The translations under genes and the position numbers were made by a program. A model generated the notes under the pieces. That model was given only the letters and a program-made list of their open reading frames with translations, did not search any database and was not told the origin of the DNA. This document shows, in pieces, positions 10,001 through 18,566 of a stretch of 64,000 nucleotides of DNA; position 1 is the first letter of the stretch; every line of letters starts with the position of its first letter. This stretch comes from Daedaleopsis sinensis (Eukaryota; Basidiomycota; Agaricomycetes; Polyporales; Polyporaceae), in contig CM066305.1 of the NCBI GenBank assembly GCA_033807695.1, forward strand, positions 4,154,001 through 4,218,000. The letters run 5' to 3'.

Positions 10001-10790
10001 GCACAACCGCAAACTTCACTGGTGGGAACATGTCCGTCCTGAAGTGGCCACGCTCGCTGTCTTCCCAAGCGAATCCCTGCTCCTGTTTACACATCATGTC
10101 GTCTAGCAAAGCTAGCTCTTCTTCCGATAGGTGAGCATTGACTTTGTGGAGCTTCTCGCGTCGTTCAGCTGTGTGCCGCCCAGTTGGTTCAAAAGGCTTT
10201 GGATTGAGGTCAAGCGGCTTCATCCCTTCGAGAGGGTCGCCGATTATCTCCCGTACAATTCTGTATTGCTTTGGAAGCTCCCCAATCACTGGTCGTACTT
10301 TCTTATCCACTGGCTTGTACTTCTTCTTCGATTTCACGTAGCTGCGTACGCTCTCGGGGTCCTCGGTGGCTGCTTGCCGCTCGTCGTCTTCTGGAAGTTG
10401 CTCGCCTTCCGCCTCTTGTTCTTGCTCGCTCGCCTCAGTTTTCTCGCTCGCTCTTGCTGCTTCGCTGGACCTAGACCGGGTTCTGACTGCTCTTCTGCCT
10501 CTGGTTTTCGTAGCGTATACTGGGAGTGCTCGTCCTCGGAAGAGGGCTCGTTCGACTTCGCGATGTGGTTGTCGGCTCCGCATTCTATCCCCTTCCGATC
10601 CCTGGATCGGTACTTTCGAGAACATGGTTTTGATTTTCTGCTTTGTCTCGGAGTCGTCACAGGCCGATAAATATGCTGACTGAATTGTGGAATTTTCTAG
10701 GTTTTCTAAGTCCTTGTACGCCGTCGTGAAAACTTGACCCGTTCTTGCGTCATAGTCGAGGACGAGAGCGACCTCTCCCTGACTGTTCAT
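7020..10790 (-). CDS. pol: Retrotransposon Pol: reverse transcriptase, RNase H, integrase (element B)
   Basis: A single 1256-residue frame begins at an ATG that overlaps the gag stop (TGATG). Residues 1-280 are a charged linker. The reverse transcriptase includes LDLYVGYD near 355-362 and YIDD at 419-422. RNase H starts around the catalytic Asp 592. Integrase has an H-x4-H-x29-C-x2-C zinc module (871, 876, 906, 909) and a catalytic D-x55-D-x34-E triad (936, 992, 1027). A C-terminal domain with a GPY/F-like RYLGPLVV motif follows; I see no chromodomain. There is no protease here, as it lies at the end of gag. All catalytic residues are present and the frame is intact, so B could be autonomous. 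It makes cDNA from the element RNA and inserts it into the genome. Confidence 0.96.
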   Translation of the reverse strand: MNSQGEVALVLDYDARTGQVFTTAYKDLENLENSTIQSAYLSACDDSETKQKIKTMFSKVPIQGSEGDRMRSRQPHREVERALFRGRALPVYATKTRGRRAVRTRSRSSEAARASEKTEASEQEQEAEGEQLPEDDERQAATEDPESVRSYVKSKKKYKPVDKKVRPVIGELPKQYRIVREIIGDPLEGMKPLDLNPKPFEPTGRHTAERREKLHKVNAHLSEEELALLDDMMCKQEQGFAWEDSERGHFRTDMFPPVKFAVVPHTPWIETNFPIPPGTYRQICEIMKKKIESGVYEPSNASYRSRWFCVLKKDGSLRIVHSLEPLNRVSIQHSGVPPIPDHMAERFAGRACGTTLDLYVGYDERILDEESRDLTTFQTPFGAMRLTTLPMGWTNSVPIFHDDVTYILQPEIPDTTIPYIDDVPVIGPESSYEREDGSFECMKGNPGIRRYIWEHMQDVNRIVQRMKHAGGTFSGKKFVCAARDFVAVGHRCTPEGRLPERGCVDAVLKWGPCKNVSEVRSFLGTVGVGRIFIKNFGKKAAPLVKLTRKDVPFEWGEEQDKAMEDLKTALVESPALKSINYESKAPVILAVDTSYIAVGYQLCQEDPEDPRKRYYNRFGSITLNEREARFSQPKLELYGLYRALKALRFWLVGVRNLIVEMDATSTKAMIQNPDVAPNAVMNRWIISINMFHFEMRHVPGISHGPDGLSRRPAQPDDEPEKADNGEFDDWVDNMYGFTHLINPPPHLGDAPLQHQVKRKTSNFKTEAMGFSALIQQTSGTAGKLPDIPEIDYAIVPRTEVAQKFDHRIAKVYEFLCTKRRPKLVQKELDAFVKYAGQFFVKDGRLWKIAKNGNHRRVLPPELRAKAFVSMHDFIGHRGVQATISFVAERFWWPEMKADVAWYVRSCHQCQIRQTTRIYIPPAVSYPAAPFVRVHVDSMDMPGSYKHFFHARCATTSYAEGRASTVQTAKAVGDWIYQDLLCRWGALSEIVSDNGSPWVAALEYLAKQYHVKHIRISGYNSRANGIVERPHFHVRDALFKACEGDTTQWVARVYSVLWADRITVRRRLGCSPYYAVTGTDPILPMDITEATYLLPIPTKLVSTTELITNRAMALQKRPEDIARLRSTVYRTRVQAAELFEKEHSATIRDFNFQRGRLVLMRNTAIEKSLNRKMRPRYLGPLVVISRNRGGAYIIAELDGTVFDRPIAAFRIIPYLAREDPINFNIEELDAPQSRLQELENTTENYEEEGLADDDEHG

Positions 10791-13204
10791 CAGATCCTCG
10801 AAGCCCGAAAACCCTCGACTCTGAGTCCATAACTCGGAGAGTCTCCATGCGCGTAGGTCGGTAGCGTCAGTTCGCGGTTCGAGTTAGGGCAAGTGACGGT
10901 AATTGACAATTGTCCATCCATAGAGTTGCTCGACCTCGCACGCATCACCGTCATGAACGGCCTTCCTAGGAGGATCTGGTAAGGCGCTGCCTTCACCACA
11001 TGCATCTGGAGGTAGACCACGATCCCGCCACCTAATTCCACAGGCACGTTCTTTGCTAGACCGAGTGTCATGTCGACCGTCCCATTTGCGCTGATCATCC
11101 TCCTTCGCTTGGTAGGATCGTAGGGGATCTTCAACGCATAAGCAATTTGGTCGTTTATACCGACGATCTGGGACCCATCGTCGAGTGTACACTCTGTCGG
11201 CGTGTCCGTTCGAGCTACCCAGGTGAACAGCGACCTCAGCTTCTCCGATTCCGAGGCTACGATGGTTGACTTCCGCCGACTGCTCGCAGGATAGCCTTGT
11301 CCCGGAGCTACATACGGGGCATTGTGCGGCTTTGGCTCTTCGTCCTCGTCCTCGCTGCCTTCATAGTCCAGGTCTACGAATGCAAAGGATCCAAGCGTCG
11401 GCCTTCCAGTCCCTGAGGATGAACTTCCTGCTGTCTGGAGGTTGTCTTCCAGGAAGTCTTCGTCTTCAGCGACTTCGGTCACTAGTACCTTGTTCCGAGG
11501 CCGCTCGCCTTCCCGGTTGGTCACTTCCTGCAGTTGCTCGTCTCTGACTTGCGTTCGCCTGAGAGCTGTGGCCTCATGCACTCGCTTCCTGAGTCCTGGA
11601 GAAATACTGAGTAGCTCGGCTGGTGACACTGTGATACTCTGGCTGTCTCCGAAGCTTCGGTTGAAGACTCTTTCTTCCGCGGTCGGGTCGATGATCGCTG
11701 CGGTCCTTCTGACCGGTGGTTCGTCCTTCTTCGGCAGTTCCTGGCCTCTGGGTACCACAGTCGGCGCATAGGGATGGAAGGTCTGTTCAGGCTCTTTTGC
11801 CCTCGTGTCCCATGTAACGTGCTTCTCCTTCTCCTTTCCCTTTTCTCTCGTCGGCTGGTGAGGCGGCTGATCACGCTCAGGCGTCCCTGCCCGCGTGTCG
11901 TCCCTCCCTTTCTCCGAGTTGCGCGTAATACGTCGAGGCCGCGTCTCTAGCTCGACTCCATCAAAAACCTGCCGTCCCGAGCGAGTGTTCATGCGCTCTT
12001 TAACCATGTTTGCCTTGTGCATGAGGACTTCTAACTCCTCTTCCAAGGTACGCTCGTCTTCCTGCATCTCGAACTGATAGATGTTGCTCATGGTTCCTCG
12101 CGCTCGTTGGTTTGGGTTCTTTTCGTGCCAAGCATTGACTCTATCGCGCATACAGTTCCCTGGCAGACTACGAGGGATCACACCGCCTCCTGGTAGGATG
12201 ATTTTGTCGTATACGTCCTTCCGGATGAGTCCCGCCGTCATGTCCTCTGCGACCTTCGGGCACGTCTTCAACCGACATCCCGGTAGGCCACAGTAGATGC
12301 ATTCGTCGTTAGCGGGTGGATTACGTCCGTATAGGCCCCCTTGCTGCTGCTGGTACCTTCCCTGGGGAGGTTGTGGTGGTGGAGGGTATTGTTCCCCTTG
12401 TTGCGGTGGTTGCGTGGCTTGCATCCTCTGCTGGCTCACGAAGTCGCGCATGGTCGAACTCATCATGGAGATCATCTCCCGCTTGAAGGCCGATAGATCC
12501 GGCTCGGTTTTCACCGTAACCGTGGAGGCCATGGCTGGAGCCGGAGGATTGCCTCGAGCTAGGTTACCGGACGTCGCCGTTGACCAACTTCCGATCCCGC
12601 CGAACGGGCCTCCGTCCGCCAGACAATAGGAAATTGCTTCATGAACTTGCGCGACCGTGTAAGCTTCTTCTTTGTGTTTTGCAGGCACCTGGTGTGCTAA
12701 CCGCGCGGATACCGCCATTGTGTACTGCATAGGAACTAGCCGTAGCAAGGCTGTCGACGCGTCGCGCTCCGTTAGCTCTGGCTCGGTCTTCGCATGCAAG
12801 TACCGGTAGATGGGATAGAATTTGCCGTAGAACTTCATGTAGGTTTCGAGGCTGGATATCCCCGTACGTACGGCTTCCCCGATGACTTCATTGTATTCTC
12901 GCAGTGTCCAGGTGTACTGGGCATCCGTCCCGAGGTAGAAGGATAGAACCTCCGTCTTGAATTCTTCATACGTCTTCTGGGTGTCCGAGAACGTCGGCAG
13001 GGACTTCCATCGCTTGGCGACTCCCGCTGGTATGTAGTCGACCGCCGCCGCCTTGCAAGCTTGTTCATCAGTGATGCTATGCTTCTTCAGAAGTCGGGCA
13101 AGGTCGTCAAAGTACCGCTCGACGGTGTCCTTAGATTCCTCATCGAATTGGGGCGCACTCCTTTCCGTACGCAACGGTAGTTTCGATAGATCTGCGCTAG
13201 CCAT
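10790..13204 (-). CDS. gag: Retrotransposon Gag with C-terminal aspartic protease (element B)
   Basis: The start chosen is the ATG at 13204, the first ATG in any frame downstream of the predicted transcription start; this gives 804 residues. The frame stays open for a further 164 codons upstream, through the primer-binding site and into the LTR, but without an ATG. A capsid-like helical region covers about residues 10-190. A Gln/Pro-rich linker follows, then a zinc knuckle at 302-315 with spacing C-x2-C-x4-C-x4-C, where the usual His is Cys. A disordered basic stretch precedes a retropepsin-like domain: LDDGSQ at about 674-679 in place of the usual D-T/S-G, with ILLGRPF near 744. The stop TGA shares its last base with the pol ATG. 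The protein would form the particle that packages the RNA and process Gag and Pol. Confidence 0.93.
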   Translation of the reverse strand: MASADLSKLPLRTERSAPQFDEESKDTVERYFDDLARLLKKHSITDEQACKAAAVDYIPAGVAKRWKSLPTFSDTQKTYEEFKTEVLSFYLGTDAQYTWTLREYNEVIGEAVRTGISSLETYMKFYGKFYPIYRYLHAKTEPELTERDASTALLRLVPMQYTMAVSARLAHQVPAKHKEEAYTVAQVHEAISYCLADGGPFGGIGSWSTATSGNLARGNPPAPAMASTVTVKTEPDLSAFKREMISMMSSTMRDFVSQQRMQATQPPQQGEQYPPPPQPPQGRYQQQQGGLYGRNPPANDECIYCGLPGCRLKTCPKVAEDMTAGLIRKDVYDKIILPGGGVIPRSLPGNCMRDRVNAWHEKNPNQRARGTMSNIYQFEMQEDERTLEEELEVLMHKANMVKERMNTRSGRQVFDGVELETRPRRITRNSEKGRDDTRAGTPERDQPPHQPTREKGKEKEKHVTWDTRAKEPEQTFHPYAPTVVPRGQELPKKDEPPVRRTAAIIDPTAEERVFNRSFGDSQSITVSPAELLSISPGLRKRVHEATALRRTQVRDEQLQEVTNREGERPRNKVLVTEVAEDEDFLEDNLQTAGSSSSGTGRPTLGSFAFVDLDYEGSEDEDEEPKPHNAPYVAPGQGYPASSRRKSTIVASESEKLRSLFTWVARTDTPTECTLDDGSQIVGINDQIAYALKIPYDPTKRRRMISANGTVDMTLGLAKNVPVELGGGIVVYLQMHVVKAAPYQILLGRPFMTVMRARSSNSMDGQLSITVTCPNSNRELTLPTYAHGDSPSYGLRVEGFRASRI

Positions 13205-13617
13205 TGAATGGATTGTAGGTGGTACTACGGGTGGTAGAGCCGTAGGTAATATTTGAGCGGCGTAGGCTAGCAGTGAAGGAAGGGGGTTCCTAGGTAGGTT
13301 GAAGGCCCCTGCGGTATGTGATAGCGTAGGTCTTGGGTTACTAATTGATTCTGAAGTCAGGAACGGATGGTCCGGAACTTCAATGTCCTTCTGCTCGTCT
13401 TCGGAAGCGTCCTCTAGTTCGGTAAGCGGAGAGTCTGCGAAAACCGCGAAGTTGTTCTCGATAACGGTAGTGATCTGCTCTGCTCTCTCGGGGTCTTCTG
13501 CTTCGATTTCCTCTAAAGCCTGTTCGGTTTGTCGATGGAGGCGACGGATACGTTCGCTCCGCGTCGGCCGCAAACGTGGGATTCTTGAGCCGGAACCGGT
13601 GGAGACTGTTCTTGAAC

Positions 13618-13635
13618 CCCTCGCGGTGGGCTCCA
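13618..13635 (-). other. Primer-binding site of element B
   Basis: Three bases after the LTR end (CATCA, then TTC) the minus strand reads TGGAGCCCACCGCGAGG. TGG complements the CCA end of a tRNA. The primer tRNA would end CCTCGCGGTGGGCTCCA, with U at the discriminator position, which is characteristic of tRNA-Cys. I cannot identify the tRNA from the window. Confidence 0.6.
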
Positions 13636-13638
13636 GAA

Positions 13639-14545
13639 TGATGGGGTAACTCTGGGTCGCTGGGCGAAACACACACCCAAACGAGCACGAGATCAGCTAC
13701 CTAGTAGGGTGCGAGGTGGAGGACAGGTTCCCGGTGTAGTCGCTCTTCTTCACGTAGCCCGTCGACGATAGACAAGGAAGTTGAGCAACTTCAGATGGAA
13801 GTCAAGCAACTTCCGTGGGTGAGGCTAGTCTGCAAGAGGAGGTTTGAAGACGGACGGTCTTCAATTGAGTGTCGACTAGATGATTCTTGGACTCGGACTC
13901 GATCTCTGGAGCTACTGCGCTGCTTTGCTGGGCCGCAATCCTGCTGGCTTATATACTGTACAAATCGTCACCAAATAAACTACAACTATCCTACCAATCG
14001 TCCAATCATAGGAAACCCTGCTCCTCCCACGCTCACGTCGCGATCCTCCTCTCCTGAACCCCTACGGCGCACTCCGGTGGTTAGGTAGGTGTTTGCACCG
14101 AGCCTATCACGTCGCCGCTCGACTTGCATCCGCGGTCACGAGAGCGCTTAGTCTTGTGGCGCGTCACCACGTGATCGCGTCTGAAGTCCATCCGCTCGTC
14201 TTCATAGGCCTCGGAAGGCCGTCCCCCTCACTCCCTTGTCTTCCGTGCTTCTTCCGACGACCTTCGTACCAATTGCTGGACTCCGTGGCGGTCGCCCAGA
14301 CCAGACCCTCGATCGATCGCCTCCTCTGTCCTGGCTAGAGCTCTGGCGGCCTCGGTCAGCCGCCGGCAGCTCGGCATCGGCTCCTTCGACCCTTGGAATG
14401 GCATGTCTCCGTACTCGCTCCTTCGGTAGTCGCTCGCCTTCCTTGTGAAGCCGCTCGTCTTCATACTGCGTGAATTGACTGACGGGCGCGAATAGTGATG
14501 GGCTGCGTGGTGTTTCCGGGGCCTAGCTGGTCCTGAGGCTCATCA
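13639..14545 (-). repeat. 5' LTR of element B (907 bp)
   Basis: This reads the same as 1934-2840 along its whole length as far as I compared. On the minus strand U3 starts at 14545 with TGATGAGCC and U5 ends at 13639 with CCCATCA. It is followed by the primer-binding site, which identifies it as the 5' LTR and therefore the promoter of gag-pol. Confidence 0.96.
13949..13955 (-). promoter_or_regulatory. TATA box of the gag-pol promoter in the 5' LTR
   Basis: TATATAA on the minus strand places the transcription start near 13920. This divides the LTR into about 620 bp of U3 and about 280 bp of R/U5. The motif is conserved in the other LTRs (2244-2250 and 20529-20535). Confidence 0.65.
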
Positions 14546-14547
14546 CC

Positions 14548-14630
14548 GGCCGAACGGTTCTGGTGGCCAGAAATGAAGGCGGATGTGGCCTGGTATGTGA
14601 GAAGCTGCCACCAATGTCAAATTCGACAAA
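14548..14630 (+). repeat. 83-bp target duplication, right copy
   Basis: An exact copy of 1849-1931. Two extra bases (CC, 14546-14547) separate it from the LTR end at 14545. They match the two bases that precede the 3' LTR inside B (the GG end of the polypurine tract on the minus strand). Confidence 0.95.
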
Positions 14631-15661
14631 CTACGCGGATCTACATACCACCTGCAGTATCCTATCCTGCGGCGCCGTTCGTGCGAGTTCACGTCGACTC
14701 TATGGACATGCCTGGCTCGTACAAGCACTTCTTCCATGCGAGGTGTGCAACCACAAGTTATGCTGAAGGGCGGGCAAGTACAGTCCAAACAGCGAAGGCG
14801 GTCGGCGACTGGATCTATCAAGACCTGCTGTGCAGATGGGGAGCGCTGTCCGAGATCGTTTCAGACAACGGAAGTCCATGGGTTGCAGCGTTGGAGTACC
14901 TGGCAAAGCAATACCACGTCAAGCACATACGGATCTCAGGATACAACTCACGAGCGAACGGAATCGTCGAGCGGCCTCATTTCCACGTCCGGGACGCGCT
15001 CTTCAAAGCATGCGAAGGTGATACGACGCAATGGGTGGCGCGGGTATATTCAGTACTCTGGGCGGACCGAATCACAGTACGCAGGAGACTAGGGTGCTCA
15101 CCCTACTACGCGGTAACTGGGACGGATCCAATCCTGCCCATGGACATCACAGAAGCCACGTACCTGCTGCCTATACCGACGAAGCTCGTGTCCACAACGG
15201 AGTTGATCACCAACAGGGCGATGGCCTTGCAGAAAAGACCGGAGGACATAGCGCGGTTGCGGTCAACCGTCTACCGAACACGCGTCCAAGCTGCGGAGCT
15301 ATTCGAGAAGGAACACAGCGCAACCATCCGAGACTTCAACTTCCAGCGAGGGAGGCTGGTTCTGATGCGGAACACGGCAATTGAGAAGTCGCTCAACAGG
15401 AAGATGAGACCACGGTACCTAGGCCCTCTAGTAGTGATATCGCGCAACAGAGGCGGCGCGTACATCATTGCAGAACTCGATGGGACCGTCTTCGATCGAC
15501 CCATAGCGGCCTTCAGAATCATCCCCTACCTAGCGCGTGAGGACCCAATCAACTTCAATATTGAGGAACTGGACGCACCACAGAGCCGACTGCAAGAATT
15601 AGAAAACACAACAGAAAACTACGAAGAGGAAGGATTAGCAGACGACGACGAACACGGCTGA
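14548..15661 (+). pseudogene. Pol of element A, right fragment (integrase core and C-terminus)
   Basis: After the target duplication, the integrase gene of A continues in frame to its stop at 15661. It holds the catalytic Asp (HVDSMD), Asp (SDNGSPW) and Glu (IVERPH) and the GPY/F-like RYLGPLVV motif. The encoded residues match those of B. An ATG at 14573 starts a 362-residue open frame, but this has neither RT nor a promoter. It is the 3' exile of the gene broken at 1931, not an independent gene. Confidence 0.92.
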
Positions 15662-16129
15662 CACTCACGATTGACGAGGACGTCAAATGGAAAAAGTGGG
15701 GGGGAGGAAGTCGCTTGACTACGGAAGTCAATTACTACGGAAGTCAATTCCTCTACAGGCCGAAGAGCGCTTCAAAGAGGCGCTTCGCGCGTCGGTCATC
15801 TCGGAGATCACACAACAAGAAGAGCAGAAGGCGATGCGATACATTCGGGATACTAGATACAGTACAGATTAAGAAGGACAACAGAAGCTGAGCGCAACGG
15901 GATACGGGAAAGAAAACCAGAAGGAGACATTACAAAGCCCAGAGCGACAGGAGGGAGACGGAGAGACTAGTCCGCGGGAGACAGAGACGAGCAGAGGAGA
16001 GATATGCGAAAAACAGAAAACAAGACAGCGCGAGCCGCGCGACGACAGGACGAGACGACGACCAAGCAGGAGATGACAAGAAAAGCTAACAACAAGAAGT
16101 CCGTGGACGCGCGCGCGTCGAAGAAGTCC
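15662..16129. other. Convergent spacer between pol and cassette gene 3 (element A)
   Basis: Counterpart of 6567-7019. The internal polypurine tract AAGTGGGGGGGAGG is at 15694-15707, 33 bp after the pol stop. Directly after it A carries a 16-bp tandem duplication (15718-15733 and 15734-15749, ACTACGGAAGTCAATT) that B has only once. A few single-base differences from B follow near 15870. Confidence 0.7.
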
Positions 16130-18393
16130 CTACTCGGCGTTGCGAAGAAGCTCGAGGAGATCCTCACGATAGCCATTGGACGCCACCAAGTCCTTGAAGG
16201 ACCGCACGTCGTCGCACCCTTCGATCTTCACGCCAAAATCGAGCTGGGTCTGTCGAGTCTCGCGGCGGGAAAGCTGCCGAATGGACACCAAGTCCTCGAC
16301 GATGCGCGCGCGTGCGAGGCTGACCTGCGAGCGAAGATGGTTGACCTTCGCGACAACCTCCGGCGAGAAGCTGACCGGCTCCGGCGACTTGCGCTTGGAA
16401 GATGAGGACTTGATCGAGAACTTGAGGGGCGTCGCCGGTTGGGAAGTCGACTTGGAGGGGCTCGGCTTCTCCTTCTTGACGCTGCCAGAAGCGCGAGACG
16501 AACGAGGAGGCGGCGTAGAGTCGTCGGGTTCGGCCTTGCTGTTGCCATAGTCCTCGAGCAGGCGGCCCTTCTCGTCGAGCGAAGGATAACGCGTAGGACC
16601 CTCCGGGTACGGGTAGACGGGGGTGTCCTTCCGGATGGTCTTCGGACGAAGACGCTCCTGGAGCGCGGCCTTGTCGACGGAGAGGAATTTGTGCGAGTTC
16701 CTCTCGAACTGGCGGACGAAGTCGACGGCGAGAAGACGGTCGGCGGGCGGCAGCTGCGAGGGTTCCCGGAAGGAAAACCCAACGCCGTTGTACATCGCGC
16801 CGATGCGGGCGTGCACTAGAAAGAAGACAAGAAGTCAGCAAGAAGACCAAGAGAAGAAGGGGGAAGGTACTGACCTTTGACCGTCCCCTGGACACTCAGG
16901 TGGTCGTACGCGCAAGAGAAGCTTTTCCCCTTCTTCTTGCAGAAGTTGCAGCGGAACGCGGAAGGGTCCGGACGTCTGCAGGTGACCCCGGCGCGACGGC
17001 ACTCGTCGCAGTCGCCCTCGATCTGCACGGCGCTGGACAACTCCACGGAACCTTGGCGAGTGGAAGGAGGCTTCTTGTCGCGCTTCTTGACCCTAGGCGA
17101 CAACTCGACGACGGGAGGCGGACGTTTGCGGGGTGAGGTGCGGGACTTCTTCTTAGGAGGCTCCTCCTCCTCGAGTTGGTCGACTTCTTCTTCGCCTTCA
17201 TCGTCGACCTCGCCCTCGGCATCGCGGTCGGAATCGTCCGCGGGAGGAGAAACCGCCTTACGCTTTCCCTTGTCGACGGGCTTCTTGGGCGGTTCGCTCT
17301 CATCGGTGCTGAAGAAGAGGGGCGTCTTCTTCCTCTTCAGCGGCAGCTGAGAAAGCGGAGGAGGAGGAGGTTGGTCAGGCGAGAGGGGGGAGCGTGTGCG
17401 GAAACGACGAGGAGAGTCGCGCTGGGCAGCGTCGGCCAGAGGCTCGTCGTCAGAAGCTTCCTCTTCGGGAACGTACTCGACACCAGTGACCATCGCAGCC
17501 AGGAAGGCGTCGCCAGGAAGGGCATCGGGGTCAGACGAATGCGCGGTCGACGAGGAAGTGGGGCGTGTGACGAGTATCCTCGTGAGACGCTTCTTGTCGA
17601 GGACCGGGACGTAACGCATGCCGGACAGCAGAGGCAAGAACTGGTCGACGCGAGTGTCGATGGTTTCCCGAGAGGCGCGCATGTCGGGCGGGTAATCGGC
17701 GACCTCCATCCAGCGTGGCTGGATGATCTCGTGGTACCAGTTCACTGCAAGGAGGAGCGGTCTTAGTCAAGCAACAGTGAGGGCGAAGAACGTAAGTACT
17801 TACGCTCGAAGAAGCCCAGCCGAAGGCGGTGAGCCTGGAAGGCGATGTCGATCTCCAGGGGGGACTCCGCTACGGTGCTCGAAACCGCGAACAGCCGCAA
17901 CCGGCGAGAAGTCAGCGCGTACGAGCGAAAGAACTCCGAGACTAGGGAGGGCGGCGCGTAAAACTCGAACGTCGGGAGCGCGGCGAGGAGCAGGGGATCC
18001 AGGTACCAATTCCACTCCGGGACGAGACGGTGCTGCGAAAAAGGAATGTGTCAGCGAGACAAGACTTGGAAGGCCGGGACGGCGTACCAGAGCCATGACG
18101 ATACGATCAAACATGGCCTTGAACGTGCCATATGAGAACGTAGCAAGCTGGTCGTCGGTGTACTCTTCCAAGATCGCCCGGAAGTCGCTGATCGTCAGCG
18201 GAGCGGCGTCCTGATCGCGAAGCTCGTCAGGCGTAGTAGGAACGGGCTCCTCACAGCCAAGTCGATCGGATTCACGCGTGAATTGCAACGGGAGCCACTT
18301 GAACAGCTCCTTGGGGATCGGTCGCCGAGGAGCATCGGAAGACGAGCGAGTGGCGGCGACGTTGGAAGACGAGCGGCGGTTGGAAGCGGACAT
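16130..18393 (-). CDS. Antisense cassette gene 3, Zn2Cys6-like nuclear protein (copy in A)
   Basis: The exons mirror the B copy: 18393-18088, 18032-17804, 17744-16875 and 16815-16130, with all three introns kept and the frame open, giving about 696 residues. The six-cysteine cluster (residues 424-456) and the basic and acidic low-complexity stretches are unchanged. One residue difference is evident in the C-terminal third (Phe in A, Ile in B, near 16440). Conservation of exons, introns and reading frame in two separately integrated copies argues that this is a real gene of the element, not a chance ORF. Its function is unknown; a regulatory role is inferred only from the zinc cluster and the nuclear-type basic runs. 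Confidence 0.75.
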
Positions 18394-18566
18394 GGTGGGC
18401 GATGGATGAGAAGACGAGAGGAGAATGCACGAAGGCGGACAACCCGAAGGCCAAAACGTTTATTAAGGGCGGCAGCCAGAAGAACGTGAAGGGAACCGTG
18501 AAGTACAACGTCCAAATGCGGTAACCTAAGCGCTCTCCGCGCGACGGCGATCGAGGGCGGCCCCAA

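Larger units (their letters stand above)
13205..14006 (-). promoter_or_regulatory. AUG-free leader and open N-terminal extension upstream of gag
   Basis: On the minus strand no ATG occurs in any frame over these 802 bp, although the U3 part just upstream (14007-14545) has about seven. The region runs from just before the TATA box (13949-13955) through the predicted transcription start near 13920, R/U5 and the primer-binding site to the first gag ATG. The gag frame is also open from 13696 downward. This supports ribosome scanning to 13204, or a non-AUG start giving an N-terminally extended Gag. Confidence 0.6.
1934..14545 (-). mobile_element. Complete Ty3/gypsy LTR retrotransposon B, minus strand, nested in element A
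   Basis: Reading the minus strand, the order is 5' LTR (14545-13639), primer-binding site, AUG-free leader, gag with protease, pol, internal polypurine tract, antisense gene cassette, 3' polypurine tract and 3' LTR (2840-1934). Both LTRs are 907 bp, start TGATG and end CATCA, and I read no difference between them, so the insertion is very young. Gag and pol are open throughout. The gene order RT-RNaseH-integrase identifies Ty3/gypsy (Metaviridae). No envelope gene is present. It is inserted head-on into another member of its own family. The only visible damage is in antisense cassette gene 2. Confidence 0.96.
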
